Assembly: GCA_013397795.1 (NCBI GenBank)
Contig: VZTJ01005907.1
Location: forward strand, 1,696,988 to 1,760,987
Length of the DNA: 64,000 nt
Source of the DNA: Orthonyx spaldingii
Taxonomy: Eukaryota; Chordata; Aves; Passeriformes; Orthonychidae
Reading direction: 5' to 3'
Part shown: piece by piece, positions 13,505 through 26,500 of the stretch
Numbering within the stretch: the stretch's first letter is position 1
Layout of the letters: each line of letters begins with the position of its first letter
Notes under the pieces: generated by a model
The model's database searches: none
The model's input: the letters and a program-made list of their open reading frames with translations, nothing else
Told to the model about the DNA's origin: nothing
Position numbers and translations under genes: made by a program

Positions 13505-13665
13505 ATACAAGAAGCCCTGAATCAGTTGCTAGATGCCTCACAGTATAAACATGAGGGCATGGTTCCTGCCCTGAAGAACTGTCATAGTCTAATATTTCAC
13601 GCTACACTGCAGAGAGAGGAATTGAATGAGAGGGTAGGAAGCACATATATTGCAGAAAGGAGACT
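13505..13665. repeat. Old dispersed repeat, family not assigned
   Basis: A block reading 'ggttcctgccctgaagaact' followed by 'gtcatagtctaa' resembles a motif ('gtccctgcc..aagagcttacagtctaa') that recurs in ancient amniote interspersed repeats. The flanking 'cagtataaacatgagg' and downstream purine-rich part fit the same pattern. I cannot name the family, and the limits are rough. Confidence 0.35.
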
Positions 13666-16600
13666 TAAACTTTTAACACTTACAATGTAGATAAATAATT
13701 TCCAAAGCATTTTGCTTATTTCTTAAAGGTTGACAGCAAATTACAAGAAACCAGAGTGAGAAGCGAAGAAACATCAGAGAAGATTTTCACAGAGAATTTA
13801 ATGCAATAAGGAAATAACAGCAAATAAAACTCTCAAACAACCAGGAAAAGTTGTAAGAAAGAAACCCAGACAAATAGAGCAGCAGCAAATATCACCGAAC
13901 AGAAAAGGTAGATAAGATAAGCAACATGGGCAGATAAGTAAATAAAGAGAGCAGTGTGCAGTCCTGTTTTGTTTTCATTTCCACAGAAGTTCAAAACTGT
14001 ATAAATGAAGGTTAAAGAAAGCAATTAAGATGCCAAGAGAAAGACTGTGTGTGTAGCCTAACCTCCTTCAATATTCTTCTATATGGATCTCAGAAAGAAA
14101 AGCAAATGTGAAATAGGCTGGAGACTTGTCACAACTATGACAAAACAAGATTTTGGCTGAAGAAAAAGTCAACTGTAACTGAACTGTAAAACTTTTCCAT
14201 CCTGCACTGGTCTGAGATGCCAACATAAACCCAGGAATTTGTTTAAAATTATGCACTATCCCCATTTCTCCTTCTCATGAACTGTGAAGGAGGAAAGTTG
14301 AATCTGTTACACAAAATTTATTTTTCAAATTCCTATTCTTCAGAAAGGCACTTTTAATGGTATTACCTGTTTTGCTGATATATTTATAACCACCTAAACT
14401 GTGAATATATTAAGGGCCTTCTAAGTAGCAAGTAAAATAATACTGGGCATTGGCTCTTCTGCTTCAAGGGAAAAATCTAATGACTTGGAAGAGCTGTGTC
14501 AGAGGAACTAAAAATGGCATAGCATGAAGACGGGAATTAGGAATTACAAACTTTTGCATAAAGAAGAAAAAGAAAGAGATACTGGAGTGCTGGTATGCTG
14601 TGAGCAGTATTCTCCTCTGAAACAATAGCACCCAATAAATTAACAACAGAATCCAGGATTTATTTATTATAAGGATCCCTGGAAATTCCTCTTTGCACTG
14701 AAGCCTGGGTGGGATGTTACACAGTGCTTGACAGAATTTAAGATACTGATCTACTCTTTTATAATCCACTCTGTTTTAGTGATGAAGATCTCCCAAACAA
14801 TTCAATTGAACAGAATATTTATCACACATCCATGTACATCTTTTCTTATTATCCATCAATAAAGTGGATAACATAAATTAATAACTGCTCGAAGATGGCA
14901 TCAGTTACATGTACAAGCATGTGCCCTATCTGTAAATTCTGATCACTCTTCCAGCATGCATTCAATAACATCCAGCTTGCTCTATTGTGACTGTTCACAC
15001 GGCAGGTAATTTTCCAGTACTTGTACAAAACCCAGCTAACCAGCAAGAAAAAAAAAGCAGGAAAATGACTCTCAAAACCTGTATGACTCTATTGACCTTC
15101 CTGTCTCCTGTTCTTGCCTTTTTCTGAAGAACAACAGTAATTTCCTATAACTTGCAGCCTTTTATGCTTTGTGATTGCACTTGCTCATATTGTTCCTTAT
15201 TTTATTTATGTTCCCTAATCTACTTGCCAAATTACAGTAATTATCTCTTATTGTTAATCTTTTCCTATATTGCTTAATGCCTAACACTTCCAGTGACATA
15301 GTCATTTTGTAGAGCACTTATTTTTTGCCTCTGTGCTAAAACACTGCTGTGTTGTAAACCTCTCTCACGTAATTTTTATTCCATTCTCCTTAGGCCAGAC
15401 AGAATGCCTCATTTGTGAATCTCATCTATCTGGAGAAACATTTTGTATGAAACATCCTCTCCTCTGCATCATCAGCATCACATTTAATTAGCTTACATGA
15501 AGAACAAGAAACACATACTGAGAGGGCAAGAAAACTTGCAGAAAAATTTCAGAAATGAAATGAGAGCAACATGCTGGAAAACTTCTGGATATGAAGTTGA
15601 GCATTTGGGTCATCGATAAGAATGCCTGAGGGAGACAGAAAGTTAAAGGAGAAAAATGTTTTTCTTTCATACATCTGGCTTCTGACACTGATTTCCATGT
15701 GTATGCAGCATGATTAAAGGGCATTCTTGCTCAGATCTTGAAATTGGCTTTATCTTATGTTCACAAATGATGTGGAATGCTACAAGTCTGGTCTGGTGCT
15801 CCTGCTAAATGCTCCAAGAGGCCGAGAGCACTCCAGTTTTATGTAAGCCAAATACACATGTGGACACAAGGCAAGGAACATCAGTTTTTCATGTAAACAC
15901 AATCACTGTGGCTTGACAAGCTAATATGAACCATGTTAAACCCTTACTCATTTAACAAGGTGATATCAATCTGCTCAGATAGTTTTTACAGCCCCTTTCA
16001 GAGTCTTTACCACAGGAATTTGTGTAAGTCTGTTTTGTTCCTATGAACACAAATAATTCAAAATTCATCCTAATACATTCTCTTCAAAACAGAGGGAAGC
16101 AGAGCTATGGATCACATCGCACAAGGGAAGACTTTGGTAGGTGGAAAGACTGAGAAAAATTCTCGGAAGAAAGCACTGGCACTTTGAAACTCTGGTCTCA
16201 CACCAGAAATAACAAAGGTTCCTTCTGTAAAAATGCAGACACAGGTCTACTTTTAAAACAGAAAAGACAGAAAATAAACCTAGAGGTCTTCCTTGTGTTA
16301 AAATTGAAGCAGGGACTCCATAGATACACAAGAAATTGCAACTCTCATGATTTGTGACTTATAGCAGCACTGAGGTTGGTCAGAAGCTGAATACAGGTAT
16401 TCCCAGGATTTTGTTTACACTGATGCCTGGATTTTGGTCATGGTGCATATTCATTATAGCATGTGCTGCAAGGCAAAGACTGGAACAAAAAATCGTTTTC
16501 ACAAGGATTCCCCTTTTCCCAGAAGAGATAATGAACATGCATAGTGCACATACAGATATCAGTCAGGCCATGATTCAAATATAGACACTTCCACCCCCTA

Positions 16601-18447
16601 AACCGTCTTTAAACCTGTCCCTCTTTCCTTTAGAAGCTGTGAATTCTTACATGGCCATTGAAAGACAAAAATTCCACCTTTACATTAGTATAGCTTATCA
16701 CCTTTTAAGGACTTGATTAATATTACTTAACGTTTCAGATATGTAAGATAATGGAATCCTCTAAGTGGCACCTGCAAGTAGATGTATTTACGAATAAATA
16801 CCACATGCTTTGATAAACCAGCCTCTTTACTTGAAGAATGACATTTTCAGAAAGATTGTCAGCTTTTAAATAATTTCTGTTCTGTCTTTTAGTAAGACTG
16901 AAATTTTAGGATTCTACATCTAGAACTGCTTCTTAAATGAAGTCTTCTCTTTTTGGAAATTATATTAAGGCTCTTGAGTCATATAGATACGTAAAAAAGT
17001 GATTATCAAAACCAAAAGCATTGAAGCAGTACAGCCTTGTTAAAATACCTTCTACCCTAAAAATGCAAAGTGTTTTAAGAACACATACAATTTTTGTATA
17101 GTGCTTCTACAGATTGCTTCAAATACATTAATATACAATCCTTGATACAATTTATGTCAGGGAATGAATACTACTGTATGCTAATAAAAGCTGAGTAGAG
17201 CTCACAACTACTTCAGAAGCTGAGTATGACCAGAATTTCTCACGCTGGTCCTCAGCATCTTTCAAGGTGAAGTTTACTATTGAGTCATTTCAGTTTATCC
17301 AAAGTTCTGCCTTCCATCAACTAGTAACATCACAGTGTCAACAAAATCCCTTGGATACCAGCTACTAAGTCAGGTTAACCGTTTTCTCATTTTACAAAAT
17401 TTAAAGAAGATGTTGCACACTGTCTATGCTATCGATACGCTACAGAAGTACATGATTTCAGAGACAGCTTCACAAGCTTTTTTTATTGCGAAGATCTGTC
17501 ACTCATGAAAAGCTATTTTTGAATTGACTAAAGAATGTAAAAAATGAAACCTTCTGTATTATTTAAACCCATAAATAGTATTTTAGAATTCTAGTTTACC
17601 TGGGGCAGGAATAGCTGATTTGGGGTTCCTGCATGCTTACGTTATTATTCTGTTGTGAAGACATAAGTTCTCAGAAATCATATGCTCTTTGCTTTTTCTT
17701 CTGTTTCCTGTCTTCAACATACAGGCCATCATTGGATATTTTAAAGTGAATTATAATGAATATGCTAGCTTATGAAGATTTTAGGTCTGCTGAAGTTGGA
17801 GTAAAAAAGAAAAGAAACTGACCCTACAAAACAAAAAAATTACAGTTGTGAATTTAAATCTAAACTTTCCTGTATATAGCCTGTGTTCATTGGGCTTTCT
17901 TCTTGCAAATGACTGAAAGCTTTTCCTTTAGTAACTACTACTATATAGTTAGTGTTTGTTTGCATACTGGCCATTTTTAATTTCTTTAAAAATTGCAGGG
18001 GTTACACTGACAGCAAAAAAATCATACTCATCTCACACTTTCGGATTTTTTATCTTTCACTAAGAGCTCAGGGTGATGATGCAATGCCAGGATACCACAC
18101 ATGCCCAATTTTATTTCAGATTAAGAATCGAGCATAGAGTTAAAAAAAAAAAAACAACTCAGCTGTTTTGTGATACCAATAAGGGAATGAGATTTGATCC
18201 TCTTTTGCTGAGGTAAATTCTTATCCACCTTGGTTTAAAATAACAATGTACTTAGAACCATAGGATTTGGATCTACTGTACCTAATATACTGTTTTCAAG
18301 CTAAAAAGAAAGCAATAGTAAGATGAGAGTCTTTACTATTATGCATCTAACTTAACAAAGGATAGCCAATCCAAGAACTTCTCTTATTTTGTAGTTTTTC
18401 TTGTTCGATGGTTCAAACTTGTCATTTGTATATCCTGGATACAATAA

Positions 18448-18492
18448 ACTATTTATTTATTCATTTATTTACTTACTTACTTATTTATTTCA
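18448..18492. repeat. Tetranucleotide microsatellite (ATTT/ACTT)n
   Basis: About ten tandem tetranucleotide units, ATTT interspersed with ATTC and with a run of ACTT in the middle. Likely length-polymorphic. Confidence 0.9.
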
Positions 18493-18929
18493 GTTACTGC
18501 AATCTTGGACACATAAATCCTTATCTGAATGTCTCCTTGATAAAATGATATATTGTTTTCTTACCCCTATAGCCACCTGCACCTCATATATAAGTTCACA
18601 TACAAAATGCGTAATATTAAGTCAACACTTTTTTCCCCCCAAGCTCCCAAAAGAATCACAGTTTCAAAGTTTTGGTTCACACATCTACAGTAATTTGATC
18701 CTTTTCTGCAAATGTGCTGTAACAACACGTTACCAATGTTAACATCATACTAATATATGGACATGACCTAATAAAGGTTGATGAATTACTTCCTTATGAG
18801 TTTTATGTATGTAAACATCAGCTATAATATTCCACGAATGTAATCTCTGTATTCCTTTTATTCCTGACTACCTGCCAATCAATGTTTACCTATCTGTATT
18901 TGCATGAATCAGGACTATTCACAGGACAA

Positions 18930-19215
18930 GTAAGAAGGAAGTTCATGAGTAGCACAGTAACAAAGTCTGGTTTCCAATGGATTTCTACAGTGCATCAGAC
19001 TGCCTTTTCACACCTGTGGTTGTTTAAAGCCAAGTACAGTATGAGTTCAGTCCTTATTAAACATCAGAGAAACCACACTGGAAAGATGTCCTAAACATCT
19101 CTGCCAAATGAAAAGCTTCAAATACGGTTCATGCCTTGCAAGACATCAGACAATGCATTGAGGAGAGGAATCTTAACTGGAGAGGCTTTTCTCCCCTTAT
19201 GTTTAATAAGGCATG
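18930..19215 (+). pseudogene. Decayed C2H2 zinc-finger relic
   Basis: Three adjacent plus-strand segments look like successive fingers of a C2H2 protein, in broken frames. The first (from 19020) reads KAKYSMSSVLIKHQRNHTG, with the H-x3-H pair and the start of the HTGEK linker. A one-base frame change follows, then at 19087-19158 a block with CPKHLC and SFKYGSCLARHQTMH, again with two Cys and an H-x3-H pair. A third block near 19176-19215 starts with TGE and holds CLIRHE. Upstream, KFMSSTVTKS near 18940 may be the remains of another finger. Stops and frameshifts exclude a working gene. A polyadenylated tail or introns were not found, so I cannot say whether it came by retroposition or DNA duplication. 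The finger subfamily is unknown. Confidence 0.55.
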
Positions 19216-20497
19216 AATTCTGATTGAAGTACTTCCTAAGATTAGAATATTCATAATTTATTTCTCCCATGTTGACTCTCTGCTCACTGAATACAGTAAT
19301 ACAGTTTGGGGGGGAGCTTCATTCTTTCCTTCTGGTGGGAGTAACAGTATCTGCCTCTTCTTAGTGGTTATATTCATGAAACTATGGGAATTTCCTATTT
19401 TCAAGACTTCTACCTTTCTGCCATTTATTTTCTAATTGACCAGCAGGCTCAAAAAAGTTAGTAGGACAAAAATGACAGATACCTTTATGTACTGACAACA
19501 CGATCATATTAATTTTATAGCAAACAAATTCCATTTTATTAGGAAGCCAGATTAAAAAATAATGCCAATTTCCCACCACACAAGGTATCTAGGGAGGAAC
19601 GGAAGCCCTTGGCAGAGGTAACCAGCAGAAACAGAGCCAAGAGCTCAAGCTCTGTCTGTGCAGAAAATAATAGCAGTTCCAAGAAACCCACCCCCAAACC
19701 AACCCCATTGATTAACCTGAAAGCTTAAATAAAAAACTGAAAATCAACTGATTTAACTCACATTGCACTTGCAATTCAGAGAGAGGAACAATTTTTCCTC
19801 AGACACTTCCTGAATAAGAACAAGCATGGGAAACTTCATCCCATTAGGTAAATAATTTGTCAAAACAACTGTTCCAAGAGCTTCTACAAATGTCTTCTCA
19901 ACCACAACCCCAAGACTGCCAATATAATACTAGCAATCAACTTGCTTTACCCTTAGTGCACACAGATGCATACTCAAAAGAATAAGTTCATATAATATTC
20001 TGTAAATCTGAGGTGCCAAAGGAAGGTATAACTTGACACTGTCACAGAAAAAAAGTATTGATGCCTCTTGAGGGATGGAAATTGAATCGGTGAGACAAAT
20101 ATGTTAGTCCTAAGGAAGCTTCAAACTGGGACTCATTTGAAACAGCTATCTCATATGGAAAACCTCAGTCTGCAACTGAAAATTTTTTAAATAAAAGAAA
20201 CAAAAGAAAAATATTTATAATGGAAAACATGAGGCAATTTCCAATAACAGCAAATTTCAAAAGTTGCTCTTTCTCCCAGCTTCCAGCTTTACTGGAAAGC
20301 AGGAGTTGCTTAATACCACTGAAAACATCTGACAAAGGCCTTTTAGTTTAAGTTTAGAGATATGACCTTTTTTTTCCTCAAAGGTCCAGAGCAGGAGTCT
20401 ATTAATCTTTATAGTTTTGGACATGTGTATTTATGACTCTCTTCTTGGGCAGTACCCACAGTGTAAAATTTAAAATATTCCATCAGCCAGTTGGCTT

Positions 20498-20512
20498 TTT
20501 TTTTTCTTTTTT
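20498..20512. repeat. Poly-T/pyrimidine run
   Basis: Interrupted T run with one C. Simple sequence. Confidence 0.7.
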
Positions 20513-21699
20513 GAGCTGAGAATTTGTATTAGAGAAAAGGCTCTAGAATTTCTGGTAGTTTCACAGTAAGTTTACTAATCTTGCATAGTGGGTAGGAAAA
20601 GAAGGTGAATTAATCAACACAAGGAAAATAATGGTTAAAATAGCAGAAGGTGATGGAAACTTGCCTATGTTCACTGGGTACAGCAGAAAATACGGAAGCT
20701 TTACCACCACTCCTTAAGTTAGAAAATGTTTTTGTACTCTGTCCATCTCCTCCAGTAAGAATTTTAAAATCAAATGCAAAATGCATGTGTCAGGGAAAGT
20801 CCTGTAATTCCAGAAACCAGTTTTTCTACTATCCAACTCCAATGCCATATAAAAAACATTGTACCAAGAAAGACCTATTGGTACATGTCCTTGTTGCTCT
20901 TGCTTTTTTCCACCACTTGACTTTTCAGAAAACTCTGAGCAGATTTTTCTGTTCTTATATGTTGAAAAGGAGAAAAAAAAAATCAACGAGGAACCTGCTC
21001 TCAGGGGGTTCTGTTTATCAAGATTTTCTAGCAAAAGCTACTCACTATTTGATTTGCTACTGACTTACTGTAAAACAATTGCCTGTTACGCAAGGGTAGT
21101 TAGCTCTTGCAGGACAAAAGCCCTCCAGCACAAGTCACTGCAGTTTAAACTGTTTTCATTTGGTGAGTGCACAGGATACTCCTGAATGTAGTCCTACTTA
21201 CTCTTTTTTAAACTTTCCTTTATTTTCTCATAAGGCTGCTGACAGACTGATCATCCCTGGCTGGAGTCAATGAAGGTCATCTCAAGCACTCTGCTCTCTG
21301 TTGTACTGATGACAGACACCACAAGAACTCAATGACCATCTAACATTAGCAAACAGTAGCCCAAGAGCCACATCTACCTGCAGAATCATCACCACTGGTT
21401 TTAAGCAGAGCAAAACTAAGGTTTTTACTCAGATAAAACCAAGTCAGAGGAGGTGGCTGTGGAAATGACAAAGACATGATGAAAGCTGGGTATTTTCCTG
21501 TGAGGGCTTCCCATCATTTTAGGCAAATGGGTTCATTTCAGAACCTTCCTCCCAGCATGTATGTGTGCATAGGCACTGTGTAAAAGCTGGAATGATTCCT
21601 TCGCAGTTAGGGGTAATCCTGTCTCCCACATCTACAGCAGCTCTTTGAAAGAGTCACTAAGAAGCCTAAGTAAATAATCAGCTCTAACAGTGGGGTTAA

Positions 21700-22450
21700 G
21701 TCAGCAGGAGGGTTCAGTAGCGACTTGTGTTGTTTAAAATGTTCATAAATGACCTGACAAACAGGTGAGCTGCCAGGTGGCAGTTCAGGGATGACAGGTT
21801 ATTGAGGGTAGCCAAAACAAGCTCCAACCATGAAGATTAATGAACAGGCTTTGAAGCAGAGGAACTGGATAACAGTAAGAAAGAGGAGATTTAACACAAA
21901 TAAGTACGAGGTGATACAGGCAGAAAAAAAACAACCCTAAGGAAAAATGTAAAATGGACACCAAGCTGAACATTCAGCTGCTCTTGGGGTTATGGCTGAA
22001 GTTCAGTTGAAATGTCAACTCAGCACAAAATAAAAAGTCAAAACAAAAAGAAGTATGGGATTATGAGGAAAGAAGTAGAAAGCTGTCTGCAGCACAACTC
22101 AGTCTGGAAACCAGAAAATGAGGACAGGAGACTGATTACCATAACATGACTAGTGATGTTGAAAATGTGAATAAGCACTGAGTAGTTGCTGTCTCTTCCA
22201 ATACAACAGCAGTGGCCAGCATTTCACCAAGCTAACAGGAAGTGCTAGCTTCAAAAGTAAAAGGAGGTACATCTTAATGCAAGATGTAGTGGAGCTATGA
22301 AATTCCCTGTTGCAATATGTATGCAAAAGGTAGGCTGGACAAGTACATGAAAGAAAAATCCATTCAGGATTACACATGAATCAAATTTCCTCAGCCACCA
22401 ATGGCTTAGGGCTGAAGAATTCTTAGGGCAAAATATCATAAGTGTTAGCC
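21700..22450 (+). mobile_element. Old CR1/L3-type LINE relic
   Basis: The plus strand gives, across several frames, blocks typical of the CR1 reverse transcriptase C-terminal part: LFKMFINDLTN, then a RLLRVAKTSS block, RFNTNKYEV, and near the end blocks such as RRYILMQDVVEL and NSLLQYVCKRLAGQVHE. Frameshifts and stops are numerous, so it is much older than the copy at 33340-34760. The left edge may extend to about 21540. Confidence 0.6.
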
Positions 22451-25400
22451 CCGCTTCTATGAACTTTGTTCTCATTTCGTTATCACACACACGTGATTTT
22501 CTAGTGGGGTGGCATATTTAGATGATACTGCAAGGCAATTTACAGTGCAAAATTTTAATCACAAACATGTATCTCTCTATTTATATAAAAAAATTTAAAA
22601 GGATTGTCACAGTATTATGTCATTAAATAGATAGTCATCATTTAAATGATGGTGTTTGCTTAAAATTGCAGTAAAAGCAGTTGTTAGTGTAACCTGAACC
22701 AATGGGGAGAAAAAGGCAGAACTTTAGAATGGTTCCATTTTCTTTTCCCCTAGAGATTTTAAAGTAACTAATTTTGTGATCAGCAAAATGTGGTATACCT
22801 TCAAAGAATTTTAGATTTAATGAAATGAATGAAACATTCAAATAAATAAAGATCCTCTTTTGAGAACTTCAACAGTGCTGCAGCAACAACCTGACTTGTC
22901 TGACATGACCTCAGGCTGGGAGGAACATCTGAAAAAGCACCCCATCTGAAGATGTAGGACCCTGCCCTCTTCTGCAAGTACAAGTGATATGCCAGGGATC
23001 ATGATGATTTTAAAAATGCACAGCTCTGCAAAACACACTGTGCTACCTTCCCCACCCCAGCTTAACATACAATCCCTCTGACAATATCAACAGTTGCCTA
23101 ACACGACATTTCACATACCACCACGATTTGGATGGCATGTGCTTGAAAGAGAACTTGAAACACTAACACCTACTGTGATGAGGTTTAAGAGAAGACTGAA
23201 GGAAGTAAACTGAGAATCAAGATTACAAAATGGCTCTATTCATTCTTCTGTGGGGATGAAACAGCATGAACAAAACAACCAAACCCCAAATGCTATTTAC
23301 TTTGGGAAACAGGGTATGTCAAACTTCTCAGAGTAGGTGGAGTCAAGTAAGGACACAATTAGCCTAAAGACACCACCAGCAAATTGCTGCACGCAGTGAT
23401 ATCCCTGCGTACAGGTATGGCTAGCTGCAAGATGCCAAGGGAGCAGGACAAGCAAACCCCATTCCCCAAATATGGCCATGATTTAGAGATGCACTTAAGC
23501 ACAAGTGAAGATCCGGACAGTGCTGGAGATTTGATTAAAGGCCTCTTACCTTTGTTACTGAACAAATTTTGTAATTAGCTAATGCTGCTGCTTGATTCTA
23601 TTTGTGTGGTCTTTGTTTTCGAGTCACTGTAGTATAGAGCAGAGATGTGGGTGATGAGATACAGCTACCTCTGTTTAATCTTCTTTTTGACAGGCTGGGG
23701 GAGAGAAAGGGAAGACAACTACAAACATTATACTTGATGCAATGTTCTTCTCCTTTGCTGTTTGGGAGAGTTATAATACAAACTTGATACTTGAGGTTAT
23801 TTTACTAAAGGGAAGTGAGATAAAAAGTATTAGCAAGTATAACCAGATAGTCCAATTTATTTAATGTCTTTCAAATTAGCACACCTTGGTACTGAAATCC
23901 AGAGTCCATGAAACAGCATTCCATAGGACAGCAACAACAAAACAATCTCCATATGAGCACTCCAAACTTGAGATAAAAGCCCACAGGAAGTCCATCTCAG
24001 TATGGGAGGTAAATTCAGTAGCTATGGTCAAATCAATCCTTGGCTATTTCCGTGGGAGTTCAAACAAGATTTGTCAGAATTATAGCACAGAAGGGATTAT
24101 CAATCCAAAGGTCTGTTGATGAGGAATTAGAAGACAGCCAACCCACTTTCAAACCATCATTCAATTTCTTTTCTACATCCAAATCAGATAAAAATCAGTC
24201 ATTAACAGATCCCCCATCCTTCCCTTTCTTACTAACTTGTTGTCATCCCTGACCACTGCAAAAAGTCATCAAACTGAGGCTACCTTGCTAAGACACTGCC
24301 AAAGTCCCAGCAGTAAGTTACCAGAAATTTCTGACTGCAAAAGAATATGTTATACTTTTAAGCACAAACAAGTTCAGGAAAAAAAACCACCAAAGGAAAA
24401 AAAAGAAGACACTTTAAGTTTACACTAAAGAAAGATCTGAAGGTGGATACTATTTGAGAACTGTGTAAGTTAGAGGCAAGGGGAGGGGGGATGTCACCAT
24501 CTGAGACTTTTTAGATTTGTAATTACTTTGAAATCCTATATTGAAAGGTAGAAGTGGTCAAGAAGAATGGAACTATCTCATTCTTTTATGAGAGGCAGAT
24601 TTGCTGAAAAACTATGTTGCTTGTTTTTAGCACCTGAGCTACACAAAGACACACTTCTTGAACATAAAGGAAACAGAAATGATTTGCATCTCTGCTCTGA
24701 CTGACCTGACTACCTGAGAGTAGCTTTTTGTTAGAAATTAGCAATTGCAATAGTATTACTGAAGAGGCTGGAGGTCATGGTTATATACATCACAAACTTT
24801 TCAAGTACTACATACTAATATCTAGATTGTTCCTTGTAACTAACTCACCACTTTCTATTCTTCAAGACTGCCAAACCTGTGACACACAAGTGTTACCAAC
24901 TGATTTAGCGCATCCATAAGTTTCTAATATGATTGGCATCGTATGTAATTTCAGGCATGAAAAACAAAATTGTTTGGGAAACATCTAATTTTCATCTTTT
25001 AACTTGACAATACCTGAAAAATAGCATCTGAAACGCACCAATGTATTGTCTACGTAAGTGACTTCAAAATCCATGTATTAGTTGGGAAAAAAGAAAGACA
25101 CCCAGGTCTTTACATGTCAGACTTACACTCCTATGACTTGTGTAACACATGCTCTAAATTGCTTTCTCTTTGGAGACCTACTTTGGAAAGTGAGCTATCT
25201 AAAGCTGTGGTCAGTACTTGGAAAAGGCTATCTAGCCTTCAAGGGACCATGTACTGGTATCTAATTAGTTGAGAACCTGAAGAACATAGATGCAAACCTG
25301 GACAGGACTAAAAGTAACTAACTGTAGCTCTTCAAATCAAATGCTGGGAAAGGTTGGAACTTGTGTCTGTGGTCTGATTTTTCTAACTTTGCAAGATGAA

Positions 25401-26267
25401 ATAAAAATGCAGTACATGTAAAAGTAGGGGAAGCCTGGAGAACAACTGTCTATAACTCACTATTTATCAAGTCTCAAGGTACATGTTTCATAATTGCAAA
25501 GATACAAACATTCTCGTATTTTAAAATTTCATTTTTTTCCTTGAAAACGCAGCACTCTACTCGCTGTCTACCAGAAAATCCCCAGAATTGCTCAATCCTA
25601 TTGAATGATCTTCAGGACTTGGTTATTTTCATCTTTTCCTCAATAGGAAGATGAAATACAGACAACTCCAAAAGCAGTAAGACCTGGAGAATAAAAGAGC
25701 AAAAGCTCCTAGTTGGGGAAAAAAAAAAATTATACTTCAAAAAAGCATTTCTATTAGTTAAAAGAACAAGATATAGTTTATGGTTTGATTTTCTAAAATT
25801 TGTAACTTTACTTAGTTTTGCTAAGAAAAGCACCAAACCCAAAACTTCCCTTCCTTGTGTTACTTTGTATACTGTTTTCCCTTTTTCATATGGTACCAAA
25901 GCGAGACAAATGAAGCAAATATTTCTTCTCCAACAGTTAATTCAAACAGATAACTTGCATGTTTTCAACATAAAACAGTTTTAAATAGCCACACCTGTGA
26001 CTCTGTGTCATTATGACTGGTATCCTAATCAAGGTGCAAGTCTCCTCAGTACCACACCAAGACTGCCCAGACTGCAGTAACTTCAAAGGACCAAATTAAT
26101 TTCCAAAAGATATATGTCTTTTTCCTTCCTAAGGATTTAGGTTTCACATTGCATGTACAAAATTATAAGCTGAATTTATCAAGGCCTACTGCAGCATTCT
26201 GAGGAGAACTGAAGTTGAATTTATGCCACGCTACAAGTGTAAGAAATGACAAATAAGGCATAACACA

Positions 26268-26500
26268 GGATCATAGACTGGGCTGGAAGGGACTTTAAAG
26301 ATTACCTAGTTCCAGTCCCCGGCCATGGACAGCCAGAGACACCTCCTATTAGACCAGCTCACTCAGAGCTCCGTCCAACCTGGCCTTGAACACTTCCAGG
26401 GATGGGACATCCACAACTCCTCTGGGCAACCTGTTTTACACCCTCATTGTAAAGTGAGTTCAAAACTCCTTGAACATCATCACTTGAATTTCAGAACTAC
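26268..26500 (-). mobile_element. CR1 LINE fragment, 3' end
   Basis: The plus strand starts with GGATCATAGACTGG and runs through CTGGAAGGGACTTTAAAGA, a block like 'caacctggccttgaacactt', and 'ccagggatgggacatccaca'. This is the familiar reverse-complemented CR1 3' end of birds. It therefore lies on the minus strand, the same sense as BABAM2. The right part beyond about 26450 is more diverged. Confidence 0.9.
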
